This document shows positions 24,224 through 37,092 of a DNA stretch of 64,000 bases, one piece after another. Under the pieces are notes generated by a model. That model made no database searches, was not told where the DNA came from, and saw only the letters and a list, made by a program, of their open reading frames with translations. Position 1 is the first letter of the stretch. Every line of letters begins with the position of its first letter. This DNA comes from Achatina immaculata (taxonomy: Eukaryota; Mollusca; Gastropoda; Stylommatophora; Achatinidae), in contig CM019701.1 in NCBI GenBank assembly GCA_009760885.1, positions 36,656,697-36,720,696 on the forward strand, given 5' to 3'. The position numbers and the translations under genes are program-made.

Positions 24224-24740
24224 TATCTCTCCATATTAACTTGCGTAGCCGTTAAGATATCATTACCATACTGGAATCGATACTGGGTTAGTGCACAGTT
24301 ATTGTCCGTATATAGCATTATGTAGTTACTGTTTCACTGTTACTGTGTGGATATAGTATATAGCGTTATGTAGTTGCTGTTTCATTGTGTGAATATATTA
24401 TATAGCGTCATGTAGGTACTGTTTCACTGTGAATATAGTATACAGCGTTATGTAGTTACTGTTTCACTGTTACAGTGTGAGGATATAGTATGTAGCGTTA
24501 TGTAGTTATTGTTTCGCTGTTACAGTGTGTGGATATAGTATGTAGCATTATGTAGTTATTGTTTCACTGTTACAGTGTGTGGATTTAGTATGTAGCGTTA
24601 TGTAGTTATTGTTTCGCTGTTACTATGTTGAGGTAGAATTTGACGTTATGTAGTTACTGTTTCACTGTTACTGTGGAGATATAGTATATAGCGTTATATA
24701 GTTATTGTTTCTCTGTTACAGTATGGATATAGAATACAGT
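24224..24740. repeat. MITE copy 2 right half and last minisatellite segment
   Basis: 24224-24300 completes the second palindromic MITE (CGTTAAGATATCATTACCATACTGGAATCG). About nine 44-50 bp units of the minisatellite follow to 24740. Confidence 0.85.
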
Positions 24741-25222
24741 TGTGTATAATTTTCTTGATCTCATTGCATGGGGATGTAATACAATTTTGGCTAGTTCAAT
24801 GCCTCCGATGACAAAGATGACAGCTCCCATAATTATCACTTCACAAGTACATTAACAATTAAGCTGCGTTAAATTGCAGTGAAATAAATGGCATAGTTTA
24901 TTAATCTACTAAGATAAGTGACATTTAAGCTAAACACTACTTACATAGTTTGATTCCTTATAAACTACACATTTTAAGACAATATACAAGTTATAATAAT
25001 TTATTTACTTTAAGACTGTATGCGCTGTATTTGAAACGAGTGAAATAGTATGTAAGAACTGGAATAACCTTGTGATTATTTCTTGTGTAATTATAAGTAG
25101 CATTACGGCCTTGTGATATTTCCACTGATTTTTTGTTCTTGTGAGAATTCCATTTTCTCCATTCTCCTAAAATAACACTCCCCATAGTGTATCAAGCTGA
25201 TGTAGAGAAAAACAAATCCAAA

Positions 25223-25228
25223 TTTATT
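25223..25228 (-). promoter_or_regulatory. Polyadenylation signal AATAAA for the unrecognised gene
   Basis: The complement reads CAAATAAATTTGG, about 170 nt after the TAA of the terminal exon. The position fits a short 3' UTR. No T/G-rich downstream element is obvious. Confidence 0.5.
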
Positions 25229-25395
25229 TGTAGGATTTTTTTCTTCTTCTCTTTTACTGGCTTCAAAACGAATTAGACAGTCTTGTTAACATTGCAGCAT
25301 GCCTTTTGCTGCTCATTCAAAACACTTATATTTACTGTAGGCATAGAAAAGATATAAATGAGCAAAAGCAAGATGGCATTCAGTGGGAAGTAACT

Positions 25396-25658
25396 TTAGC
25401 CAGCACCGTGCTTGGTTTTAACCATGAGCTTTGCAGATCTGAGTAGGCGTCTTGGATTATTTTTAACCAGTTTCTTGGATACTTGCTCCATGAAAACTTC
25501 ATTACACATACTATAGGTTCGAAACTCCTCCAGATAGACATCATCAACACGGACAACATTAACATGTTGTCCGCGAAGCATAAATCCCTCCAGCAATAAA
25601 CCGGATGTGTCAGAATCTGGCGTCAGTTCAAACAACCACATGCTCAGATGGCGGTAAT
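25396..25658 (-). CDS. Unrecognised gene, terminal exon 5
   Basis: The acceptor ttctatttcacag is followed by AT, which completes Asp with the G from exon 4. The exon then encodes YRHLSMWLFELTPDSDTSGL, EGFMLRGQHVNVVRVDDVYL, EEFRTYSMCNEVFMEQVSKK and a basic tail ending KTKHGAG before TAA. The balanced hydrophobic pattern suggests a folded domain. The stop lies about 170 nt before an AATAAA (25223-25228). With exons 1-4 the coding length is 1698 nt (565 residues and stop). I do not recognise the domain. Confidence 0.75.
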
Positions 25659-25837
25659 CTGTGAAATAGAAGTAAGAACATAAAAAAGTCTCAACAACAG
25701 CATACATTGTTCCATGATCCATAATTAGGCGCTAGTTAATCGACTCCAATTTGACTTTAAACGATTCGGATTGGGCGTTGCTCGAAGATTGTGACTTGGC
25801 CTAGAATTGCGACTTCACATTGTTTAGTAAATTCAGT

Positions 25838-26424
25838 CAACATTCATTTGCATGTCCCTTGCTGAACTTTGCCTCTCTAACAGCTCTCATGTAGGCCTTC
25901 CGGTTTTAATCAAGATGCCATGCTGTTGATGCATCCATTTGCAGATTATCAACGATGTCTTGCAGCCATCTTCGCCTTGGTCTTCCTCTCTTTCTTTTTC
26001 CCATTATGTACCTTTCCAATGCGGTCTTCTCTAAATTATCATGACGTTTAATGTGTCCAACGAATTTACGTTTTCTCTGTTTAATCCTCTTTACTAGCCA
26101 GCCTTCTTCAATATTACGTTCTTGTAGTATAGATATTATTCCATGTAGCTGTTAAGGTTTCTTGGTATATTTCTAAAAAGGTAGTTTACAATTACTTTCC
26201 TTCCGGGCAGTGGCTGTACTAGTCAGTGATCGTAGCCATTGTCCATACACTGAGATCATATGCCTACCATCACAGAATGGTGACCATAACCAACATCAAC
26301 TGTCGGCTGCTCTCCCATTCCATCTACCACCTGCTCCAATGGCGTCACGTCAGCCTGATCGGGGTACTATACGGGTTCTCCACCTTGCCCAAGGGTATTT
26401 CGTAGACTGACGAAGGTAAGGAGG
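25838..26424 (-). mobile_element. LINE-B deletion derivative (5' UTR joined to 3' end)
   Basis: On the minus strand, about 290 bp of the LINE-B 5' end (26424-26138) is followed at once by the last 300 bp of the family (26137-25838). The endonuclease and nearly all of the reverse transcriptase are missing. The breakpoints differ from the copy at 1386-2236. Confidence 0.75.
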
Positions 26425-27085
26425 CGTCCTACTTCTCCTTTGAAAGGGGATACCTCTACCCCGCTAACCACACCCTAGAAGGGCATTATGCTTATTACAT
26501 CCTGTTTACAACCAACCTGCACAGAAAATACACATATCCACCTGATATTTAGTTAATTACTCCACAATTCTATCACAGCAAGCATCTGCTTCAACGACGC
26601 CATTCCCAAAGTGTGCTTTCTGAATAAATCTAATTTGAATCTAGGGTCTATTTAGTTTGTAAACGATATACAAACGAACTGGCAACAAAAATAACCATAA
26701 ACTAAAATTTAATGGACGCTTTTGGCATATTGCAGATAATAGGTATTAATATCTTGTAAAATCAAAATGAGAAAATTACTTTTGAAGTACACGATAAAGT
26801 GGAGAATAAAATATACATTGTCTCATTTTGTTTTGGGTAGAGCAATCCAGAAACCCAGCGGTGCCTTCTCTATGACCACAAGCAGTATGATGATGACGTT
26901 GATGGCAGTAACGAAAGGACTGGTAAGGCTAGAGTCACAGGACTACGCCCGTGTCTGCATACTAAGCGATTGATTCAATGAGTGTGATCTGGAATGTCGA
27001 GGCAGGATGTGTATGCTGGCCGTGGCTTGAGTCATTGCAAAAGTCAACTATTCACAGTCACCTTCATCTATGCTCCTGGGCACGT

Positions 27086-27350
27086 GGGCAATCAATCAAT
27101 CAATCAAATAAGTGCCGTGTGGCGTAGGCGATCACTTCTCTCCACAATCCCCTGTCTTTAGACTTGATTATGAGATCCGTCTGTGACTTTCTTCCTAGTC
27201 ACACTGAGACTCCATCAAGTAACTTCTCTCTCTGTCTTCCGCTGTCTCTTCTTCCCTCAGTTTTCCCAGTTGCCACAAAGTGTTCCAATTTTCCTCTTCT
27301 CAGGAAATGTCCCACAAATCTTACTTGTCTGCCTCTGATCTTTTTTTAAA
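27086..27350 (-). mobile_element. LINE-F 3' end
   Basis: The minus strand reads a LINE-like C-terminal frame (GRQREKLLDGVSVTRKKVTD then IVERSDRLRHTALI) with an (ATTG)n tail at the left. The preceding 150 bp (26900-27085) include FTVTFIYAP-like sequence on the plus strand that may be an endonuclease scrap of another LINE. Confidence 0.5.
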
Positions 27351-27504
27351 ATTTATTTACTCTCATCGTTTAGAAACCTTTTGTGCGTGCTTTAATAAAT
27401 GACTTTTGGTACTGCGAATCTGGTAACCAGAATCAGCACTGATTCTTTTAACATTTTGACTCATCGAATTGAGAGTAGTGATTTGAGACTCGCTATGAAG
27501 CATT

Positions 27505-28190
27505 AAGGTTATATCTAAGAGACAGAATCCACCAAAATGCAGTATAAAATTAAACGGATATAATTTTAAAGCAGGCGCAGAAAATCCCTTGGAGCAGTAA
27601 TAACTTCAGATGGGAAATGCAAAACAGAAATTAGGAACAGAATAGGCCAAGCCAAGAGTGCATTTCAGAGAATGAGAAACATATTATGCAACACATCCTT
27701 ATCAATGAATGTTAGAAAACGAGTCATAAAATGCTATATTGAACATATGTTGTTATATGAAAGTGAATCAAGGTCTGCACAAAATTCATTGGAAGCAGTA
27801 GAAATGTGGTATATTAGAAGAATGTTTCGAATTCCATGGACATCAAAAAATAACTAATGAAGAATGTATGAGAAGAGGTGGAGAGACAATAAAATCTTGT
27901 AAAAAAATAAGAGAGAGAGAGAGAGAGAATGTACTTTCATAGGACATGCAATGAGAAGAGGGGGCATTAAAGATATTATAACAACAGGAAAAATAGAGGG
28001 AAGAAGATCAAGAGGAAGACCAAGAGAAATGATACTGGACAGTCTGACGAGATGGTGTGAGAGGAGATCACCAACTGAGCTGATGGCCTGCATGAAGGCT
28101 CGGGTACTCTGGAGAAGCATATTAGCCAACGCCAGTCGGCACGGCACATGATGATGATGATGATGACGACGATGATGATGATGATGGTAC
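27505..28190 (+). mobile_element. LINE-A copy, 5'-truncated
   Basis: The copy starts in the VISKKQNPP region, continues through MRNILCNTSLSMNVRKRVIK, and ends in the GRRSRGRPREMILDSLTRWC region, ANASRHGT and (GAT)n. There are small deletions at 27560-27590 and 27770. It lies in intron 4 of the unrecognised gene. Confidence 0.85.
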
Positions 28191-28653
28191 AGAATACAAC
28201 ACTCCATAATCACACAAAATATCCTTTTGTCCTTCTTCTGATATAAAATCTGTCAATATGGTCGTGACAGTTTTGCGGGAACATTTCAGATGTCAGAAAA
28301 TTCCTTCATGTGCTTGGTAACTGGTATGTATATTTGGTCTTTAAAATAATAGAAATGCTCAATAGTAAAAGTTGATAAATTACTCGCTAGGGCTTTGATG
28401 AACTGCCAAACAATATACCACATCGTCAATTCTCTGACAAGGAAAACACATTCTTATGATATGCTGAAATCAGTCACAAGAGCTATCAGAAACTAGTGGT
28501 CAGAAAAATTATAGTTCAGTGGACAACAGCAGCGTGATAAAATGCCTTTTGCTGCTAAATAGTCTTTTTAGTATCAAAATAGTGTTAAATAATTGCTGAC
28601 AATTTAGTACATCACAATCAGTGAGTGACAAGTGCTTCATCGGGCCGACTTAC

Positions 28654-28943
28654 CTGGTCTAGCAATATCTGCATACTGAAGTGATATGGGTTCATATTGA
28701 AGCCATCTGACGTTAACATTTTTCTGGGATTCAATCTCCGTCACCACTTCTGCATGCGAACATCCTGACAACGATGTTCTGAAGCAAAGTCTATTGGGCT
28801 GTAGTGGGGGTAACTCCGAGCGCATGCGTATTATTTTGAGATCTGCATGAGCAGACAAGTTGGAGCTGGATTCAGATAACGGGACATCTTCGCCACAGAC
28901 GCTATGATCGTCAGATTCAGCCAAGTTTTCTTCGTTCTCGGAG
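28654..28943 (-). CDS. Unrecognised gene, exon 4
   Basis: This 290-nt exon has acceptor gattatgatttcag and a consensus donor (CCAG/GTAAGT). It enters in phase 2 and leaves in phase 1. It starts with an acidic run (SENEENLAESDD), then a Ser-rich part, and ends in a more ordered-looking segment (VVTEIESQKNVNVRWLQYEP, then ISLQYADIARP). This segment continues into the last exon and may form a folded C-terminal domain with it. I could not assign a family. Confidence 0.72.
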
Positions 28944-29624
28944 CTGAAATCATAATCAGATAAGAGATTCTGTTACTTTCATTTTTTTTTTCAAATTATG
29001 TTATTTTTCTTTCTTAGAAGGAGGAAGCTGAAATAGCGATTTTAATTTTTCATCTATTTTTCGTGTTTTTATATGTTGTGTGGTTTTTTATGTAGTCCCT
29101 GAAAAAAGGCTTTTGCTGAAATATTAAATTGTTGTATGTTCTTCATTTATATTCTGCTCAGCTTAACCTTTCCCCCATTCTTGTTTCTGCTCAATTTCTT
29201 CAATCTTTCTTTTTATAAAACTGAACCATACACTTTTATCCACTTCACTACAAATTATAATAAAATGTAAACAAATGCCATTTCAGTGTTTCCAGCGAAA
29301 CAACAACAATCTAGATCGCGTCTTATGGAGTCAAAGCTAATTAAAGCCTTGCTCTTTTTATGAACTCTTCTGGTTGGAGACTGCCGTGTCACCACATCTT
29401 GGTAAACGATGTAGGAATGGAAGATGAACCCACGGTACTGATCCCTACTGTTTTTTTTGTGTGATCCTGTGAGAAAAAGAAGCTACAGTACAAACTCTTC
29501 TTTCAGTTTCGTGCCTTCATTTCATATTTCTCACAGCCGCTCTAACTCTCACGATTGTCTTCATGTACACAAGTATCTATACATTTCTGTATACTGATCT
29601 GCTCTGAAATACAACATTTTTTAT

Positions 29625-30280
29625 TTATAAAACTGATCTTAACTGTGCTGATGATGGCTGCGTCACTGCCGGAGTTTCTGAACTGATCTTTCTCGAAGAC
29701 TCTGCTTCTACTTTTGGTAATGAAGATCTTTGTTGTGTCACCGATATTGCTTTCTGTTTTTGTCTCAAAGTCAAGCCTGTAAATGTTTTTGGAGGTTTAT
29801 TGTTGGAATATTTCAGGCTAGATGGACAAGATGTCTTCATGAGTTGATCGTTCTGAAATGCTTCTTGCTGGCTATAGTTTGAAGTTAGGTCTGAAGATGA
29901 TTCATTAGGCCGAGGATTCTGCTTTGGTGCCGTACTCAAGGTTTCCAGAAAGCGCGGAGTTCTGTCAATACTGTCACTTTTGTCGAAGAAATAACTTCCT
30001 TGCTCTATGATACCGCTAGACGTGAGACTGTGGAGTTTTCCAGGTAGATCAGAAGGCAAAACTTCAGCCAATGTTGCCAGCGTGGCTATCCTTCGATGAA
30101 TCTTTTTACTCTTGGTACGATTGTTTGCTGGTTCAGTCTGAGCAATTATTGGAAGTCGCTGGTTCCACCCAGACAAATCAGTCGAGGTTTTCTCTTGTTT
30201 CATATTGGCACAGTCTTCTCTGAGATATTCTTCTCTTTCTTCTTCTCTTGTATTACTTTTTGCGTTTTCTTCCGGCTTTC
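29625..30280 (-). CDS. Possible alternative terminal exon of the unrecognised gene
   Basis: After tandem acceptors (tttctttcag and tttcag) the frame is open for 217 codons, starting GKPEENAKSNTREEEREEYL and ending SSAQLRSVL-TAA. The sequence is Ser/Thr/Gln-rich and disordered. The stop codon overlaps an AATAAA (29620-29625), and there is no convincing donor inside. It therefore reads as a terminal exon. It enters in phase 1, compatible with the 45161 donor of exon 3, which would give a 598-residue isoform. It could instead be an exon of a separate gene. Confidence 0.5.
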
Positions 30281-30289
30281 CTGAAACTG

Positions 30290-31299
30290 AAAGAAATTTT
30301 GATTGTTTAAAAACCATAATATTTTTAATGTTGTAAATCGTAATTTTAAAAATCATTTTTAACTATAAATGCATAAAATAAAAATATTTGTTTTAGCGAC
30401 AAAATCATCAGAGATACAAACCAATAATACAATTATCACATTTCAAATAAGTACCATGGAAATGTTTTGTTATTTTCATTTGTACATTCCGTTACCTAAT
30501 ATCTTATCAAGGCGCAAATTTAGCGACCTCGAAGGAAAAATGTGGCCACTTACGAAAGGAATCAAACTAAAAATTTTAAAAAGCAGATTAAAAACAATTT
30601 CTGTGCTCATGAAACAAACAATGCTATCTGCACTGTGAACTCCTATTTTTGTAAATAATCCTTAAATGTTTCGAGCATTCACTATTATATTAAGAATTAC
30701 TGCTACAGTCTGGACTCCCGTTCATCTACATATTTAAAACTGAACCTTAAGTACGTGCTTGTGTATATGTGTATGACTGCATAAGAGAAGTGCGCATATT
30801 TAAAAATTTTTGTTTCACTTCTTTCTTTTTTTACCCTCGCATTCAGAGTACTTTCTCTAAATACTTGAAGCAAAATCCTATATTTTATGCTCTCGAATTC
30901 CATCGTTCTCAGTGTATATTATTAATTAGATAAATACATTTTCTAACAAGGCCATTTATTTGAACCAATATTTCGATTAAAACAGGCAGGCAACGTAGTA
31001 AATAAGTAAAACATCTTATGGCTAACCATGCAACACTGTACTCTCTCATTGTCCGGTACAGATAAATGTGATAGCGTTTATCGCTGGAAGCTTTGTTATT
31101 TATTTCATGTTTTATTACTTTTCCCCCTTAATTTTACACAAGATGTTTCGTCCTCTTCAAGACCTCAAGATGTCAGTCGCGCTACGTTTTGTTCTCTTGA
31201 CTTTGTTTTAGATGCTTCTCACAAAGCAAATATTATTAAAGGACGTGGCATGGAAAAATTATGAATGTCATGTTCTAACAGAGGAAGAATATGAAGCTG
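30290..31299. other. Intron sequence, no recognised feature
   Basis: Within intron 3 of the unrecognised gene; A/T-rich. Further plain stretches of this intron are 28944-29619, 31913-33329, 34141-36263, 37093-38040, 41067-41619 and 42037-42759. Confidence 0.4.
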
Positions 31300-31912
31300 C
31301 TGAAGAATTTCTTCTTATGCTTTCGAGGTTGTTGGTCACATCAGATCCTGATCCCTGTCGACATGGCAAAGCTCGCAGTCCTTTCCAGATCCTGATAGAA
31401 GCCCCACAGCTTTTGCCCCAACCTTGTGCCCTCTGGCCATTACTCTCATCTCAGGTACACATAATTTGGGTACTCTTGAAGGATATGTTCTGGAGTCTGG
31501 ACTTCACTGCCACATGGACACTCGTCTGTGTGAGATATTTTGAGTCGATGTCGATGGCTCAGTAGTCTGCAGTGGCCTGTCCGTAGGCGAAAAGGGTAGT
31601 ATGCTGATGCCTCTGTATTTGGTGTATTGCATCTAGTTCGTTGTTGCATTTCAGTTTTTTCTTCCATTCAGATCTGCACTGGTTACGGATTATGGTTTTC
31701 GCCTCTTGGTAATTTACTGGATGATTTGTTTCATCTTGATTGCTGCCAGCTTTGGATAGGGTGTCAGCTATTTCATTGCCAGCTATTTCACAGTGGGATG
31801 GTACCCATTGTGAAGATACTGAGAACTGATACTGCAACAAAATTATACGCTGAAAGAATACATGAGAAGAGACTCTGAAACATGGTTTCTCGGTAACACT
31901 AGATTTCAATAA
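31300..31912 (-). mobile_element. RNase-H LINE remnant (LINE-G)
   Basis: The minus strand encodes an RNase H C-terminal half (WVPSHCEIAGNEIADTLSKA), a spacer, and a Cys-His motif region (RTGHCRLLSHRHRL, CPCGSEVQTPEHILQEYP). A QKLWGFYQDLERT-like end follows in another frame. The arrangement is that of Jockey/I-type LINE ORF2 C-termini. It is a frameshifted, truncated remnant. Confidence 0.7.
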
Positions 31913-33329
31913 AGAGCTTGGAATAGCTTACTGATTGCAGAGAATGAAAGTTTGCATGAAATATTCAGCGATTACGGATGGGTGACAGAACTTAGAACAA
32001 CAAACATAGAATACCAAGAACATCTCCCCTGAGCTTGAAGGACGATAGTAGGATCGTGAATAAAAATAAGGAGCCTGAAAGCATGGAGCTACTGGTTGGA
32101 TGCTATTTATGAGAGTTCAGAAAAAGGAGAAGAACCATAAAGTAGACACGACAACAACTGAGAAAAAAAAACAGGAAGTATATGAAAAAGAAACACAATA
32201 TTTTCAAGGAAACGTCTACAGAATGCACGGAATTAGTCTCTGGAATATTATGCAGGAATTTTTTATATCTGTACAAACAATAAAAGACGTGGACGATTTG
32301 AGCAAGCGTGGAAATCACACACAGTGCAGGAGCCTGTACAGGGAGAACAAAATAAGCACTGGACTAAAACAAACCGATGCTTCCTTCCTCATTCCCACCC
32401 AGGGCCTCATAATTCAAATAGTCAGTGCAGCTCTTCTTTGTGTGGTTTAAATAATAAGCAGCTTGAGTAAAGCAGGGAAACGTATGGCCCTGCTCTCACT
32501 ACGGACAATAGTAAATCAAACTATGAGACTAGTTTCAGTACCATCTTAATGCATGGGCAACTCGTGGTGAATTTATCAATAACTGATTAACGTTGATTAG
32601 TAGTTATAATTCTATTATAAAATAATCGAAAAAATGACCAAAGTCATGGAAAACAACCTTCGAGATATACCAGATAAGAATAAAATAATTCCGCACATTT
32701 AACACAACTCAACGTTGGGTGGCAGAGTGAAAAAAAATACAGAGAAGTTCTGTAAACCTAGGCCAGGTAGCCTTTTTTTTATTCCTGTGAATGGATGTAT
32801 AGGGGTGTGAATGGCCACTCGAAGCTCATCGGGTGTACGACCATGGGTGGAGCGTCGCCAGTCACGTAATCCAGGGGCGGGAAAGACTCATTTTTGAAAG
32901 AAAGATATCGTCCGCATAAATTTTTTTGATCTATCTTGTTGTGTAGGTCGTATACTCTCATAGCTAGAGGTCCAGATACCTTTAAGATGTTAAATTCAAA
33001 ACAATTTGTGATTCCATTCCACAAATTATTTTCTCAAGTAGGGAGTGAGTGTGGATACGCGTGCGTGGCTCAGAATAACGCTAGCGAGTGAGCGACGTCC
33101 ACCCACGCATAACGTGACTGATATATAAGAAAATGTTCCAGACACACAAAGGAGAGAACTAGAAATCTATGGCAGGCTGAGTGCGTCCGATATGTTCGGC
33201 ACTGGCCGATTACTACTGCGTGATTTATTTTGTGTATGGAGATCATTATTATATTGTGTCCTGGAAATCATTACTTCGTGGTATTATGGAAATCATATCT
33301 ATGCTTTGGAATATCGTAAACTGTTTTCG

Positions 33330-34140
33330 TTCGTGAAGAGAAAATGATTCTGTCGTGTCCTGTCGTAGTTAATGGGCACACCAAGGTCCATCGTGTGTAT
33401 TCCTGTCATTTGGTTGTTATTGGAAAGGATCAGGAGATGCCAACCCGGCAACATCAACTGCACAATCAATGGGGTGCATGGCACCAGTGATTCGATAATC
33501 CGAGGGGGCACGGAGGCAGCTGTACAATTATTTCAGTGCTTGGGCACCTATGAAAATACACACACACACATATATTATTCTGTGCAATTGGCACAATGTA
33601 TTTTAAGTGAGATGGGGGGATTTTGGGTAAGCAGTGGCTGAATGTGGTTACCAGTGCAATAGCACATAATAAGAGTTGAGATAGAGAATCTGTTTACCAG
33701 TGCAATGGCACATAATAATAGTTGAGATGGAGATATACTTACTTAGGAGGGCCAGAGGAGCCCGGACCAATGTGGTCCACTGTTTTGTGCTATTTAGTTA
33801 ATGACGATGTATTATATGTCATGCTTTGTTGTTATCATGATGATATTTGTTGTCGTTCTATACATGTAAGTCTGTGTGGCGTTTAACATGGTGTGTCTGT
33901 TGTGTATAATAAAATATTGGTTGATTTAAATGCTTGACTTTGTACTGTGTAATGCATGCCATGTAGTTTGTATGAACGTGTGTGATTTACTGCACGACTG
34001 GCATACAGTTTCCTTTCGAGGGAAAATTCTGGGTTCTAGGTTGGTTTTAGGAATGGCCACCCAGTACGGTAGTACATAGGCCATGGGTTTTGGGGTTGCA
34101 GTCGGGTTTTTGGTCCTGTCCTACCCTTTATTGTCCCTAA
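33330..34140 (+). repeat. Unclassified interspersed repeat, copy 1
   Basis: This matches 49600-50315 in the same order. Shared blocks include GGCACACCAAGGTCCATC, AGTGCAnnnGCACA units, GAGCCAGAGGAGCCC-like, a TCATTATCATGATGATA block, an AATAAA-type block and CTGGCATACAG...GAATGG. It has no open frame. It may be a decayed LTR or another noncoding element. Confidence 0.6.
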
Positions 34141-36263
34141 TATGTGCACTTCACAACGAGCGAAGTTTACAGGGGCATTGCCTTTAAGACTACTTGTCTC
34201 CGGTACTGTTTCAAGCTGGCGTTAGAAAAGTCAGGACAATAAAATGAAAAAAAAAAAAACACTATAAGAAACACACACAAGATTACTTAGATAACATTTA
34301 GATAATTTTTAGATTTTTAGAATAATTTTTAAATGACTTAGGTAATATTTAGAATAATAAGAATACATGGACAACACCGATCTATGGGGATAAATTACAC
34401 ACGACGTTACAACTTAGAAAAGACGAACAAAAAGTGCACCAATTAATGAAGCAAGACAGTTCATATATAAAAATACCAATATGTAAAGATCAAACAAACT
34501 ATAGACACTCAAGGAGGAAATAAAAAATGCCATTAATAATAATAATAACAGCGAGCGCTGTATTCAGCAACTTCAGTACAGTAGGAGAGTAAACTAAAGC
34601 TAAAATACATATAACGTCCAAGATATACATACTCTCGTTAATAAAGTCTAAAATTCTGTCTAAAAAATGCCGAGGAACTCTGAAATACAAACCATAATAA
34701 AGCGATAAGGAAATTTGAGGTCTTTCAGAACAGAATTTTAAGTAAACTGTTGTGTCCCATAAATTACATCAGTAGAGAAAAACAAGCCAAAACAGTTAAC
34801 TGTGTTGTTCATTCAAGTAGCTAACACCCACGGCCAAGGTAAGACTAAATAAGATTTACTCTGGCCAGGATATGTTGAGAGAAAGGAAGACAATGGCACA
34901 TACTAGGAAATAGTTGGATATCCACCAAGAGGGAGACATACGGAGACAGAGAAACAAAACACAGGAGATACTCTACAAGAACCCAAAGCACTAAACAACG
35001 AGAGAAAATTTGAGAATAAAGAAGAATTCAGGCGGCCAGACGTCTGTAATAATGAGGTTTTATAATATGGAAAGCAAAAGAAAAAAAAACGTTAGAAACA
35101 GAAAAAAGCTGCCACGGATGTCTCATAGATTTATTTTTTTAAAAAAAGAAATACTAAAATACTGCACTTTTTTTCTGAAAAGTACTCACAGTTTTGGATG
35201 CTAGACCTCAAGCTGAAACTCCCTGTAGATCGATTCACGAGAGCATCCCTAGATGCTGGTGTTCCGAGACAGGACAAGGCACGGAACTTACTCGGGTGTA
35301 TTGTTGTGGCAAAGTCGGTGAGGAAATTCCATTCTCGCTAAAATGCATACATAATGTAAAAAAATGTACATGTATGTATGTAAGTATGTATGTATGCATG
35401 TAAGTATGCTGATATGTAAGTATATATGTATGTATGTATGTACGAAGATATAAAAAGGCGACAAGCGCCCTAAAACACAACAGGATACATGTGAAATAAG
35501 AGACATTTAAAGCTGTATACTGACACAAGATAAGCAAGAAAAGAAATGGCAACACTGACATATTTATGACAGTTCTGAGTCCTAGCAGAAACTATGAAAA
35601 ACCCACTCGACCGCATTCATTTTCTGGCCAGAAATAATTTCCAGTTATACTGGTTTACTGCGCATTGTAAATCAACTATAGTGTATTTTATTACTGTTTT
35701 GTTTTTATTTGTTAAAATTTCTACTTGTCTTTTTCTTAAGAAATGTGATATCTCAGAGAATAAACTGTCGTGAAGAGAGAGACAATCATACAGCGATCCA
35801 GAAGTTCTCCATATCCCGCTGCAACTTTCACACGAATGTTTAAATTATTTCATCTTCAGGTATCCCCAGAGATTAAAAAAAAAATTACAGACTTCTGTAG
35901 TTAAAGAAGCAGCATTTGGCAAAAGCAGTCCTCCTTACACAAGAGAAGTGAGAAAGGAAAAGACAGCATAAGTTAAAATGAACTAAAATGTTGTTTTGTA
36001 TTTACTTAATTTTTGTCATGTGCCCCCCCCCTTTTTTGTGACTGTTGCCTGACGAGAAGCTTCCTCCCCTCAAAATATCACACGTTTTTCTCGTTACAGA
36101 TTAATGCTTATTCTTATCTGTTTTCTTTTTCTATAACATATAAGTTACTTCAAATGGTTTTACTGTAGTGACTGTGTTTATTGTTACTGATAAAAGAGCA
36201 AGAAAGTAGGCCATGAGATTTGAGGGTTTGAGGGAGGCCATGACAGAATTTTTTCACTTGGGG

Positions 36264-36488
36264 GATTTTTGTCGGTGACACAGAGATTTCAAGTGATTTT
36301 TGTCGGTGACACAGAGATTTCAAGTGATTTTTGTCGGTGACACAGAGATTTCAAGTGATTTTTGTCGGTGACACAGAGATTTCAAGTGATTTTTGTCGGT
36401 GACACAGAGATTTCAAGTGATTTTTGTCGGTGACACAGAGATTTCAAGTGATTTTTGTCGGTGACACAGAGATTTCAAGTGATTTTGT
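36264..36488. repeat. 31-bp minisatellite, about seven copies
   Basis: The unit is GATTTTTGTCGGTGACACAG followed by AGATTTCAAGT. The copies are virtually identical, which points to recent expansion. Confidence 0.96.
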
Positions 36489-37004
36489 GCCTTAATTACA
36501 TTTACCATGCTCAGAGATATCTCAGATGTTTATACCGCAACAATGATTCTCTGCTGTACACTACAGGACAAGATGGATGTAGTTGTGTCAGAGCACTGAC
36601 CGAGGAACAACAGGATGTTCACGTTGGAATCAATTGCTGAAGTTCAAATCTAAGGCGGAATGTGAGTTGTTTTTTTGTCACACAAGATCATCTGTGCCGA
36701 GAAAGGGCATACAAAACTCGTACACAGACAGGTGCAAAAGAAACCTTCCATGTGAACGTTTACAACAAACGAACATGCGCCAGAGATGAGTAAACAAGAC
36801 ACTGAGATAAAAGATAACGTGGTTGTTGCGCTTGTAAATAAATAGAACAAGCACTGTAGAGGTTTTGCAACTTGAACAAAAACAACAAGAAGTAACTTTT
36901 TTTAGTTTATAGGAAGCGCAGGGTCGGTCATCAAAAGAGGCAGAGAGTGGAGGATGATAAGGGGAAGGGAAGAGAAGAGGATGAGTGAAGATAGAAATTC
37001 TTTC

Positions 37005-37092
37005 AATGGATGGATGGATTGATGGATATGTGGATCTATGGATGGATTGATGGATGGATTGATGGATGGATGGATGGATTGATGGATGGAGT
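37005..37092. repeat. (TGGA)n microsatellite with GATT variants
   Basis: About 85 bp of tetranucleotide repeat alternating GGATGGAT and TGATGGAT. Confidence 0.9.

Noticed and set aside
35010..35561. Short frames around the TATG microsatellite
   Set aside because: Composition follows the repeat; no domain or splice support.
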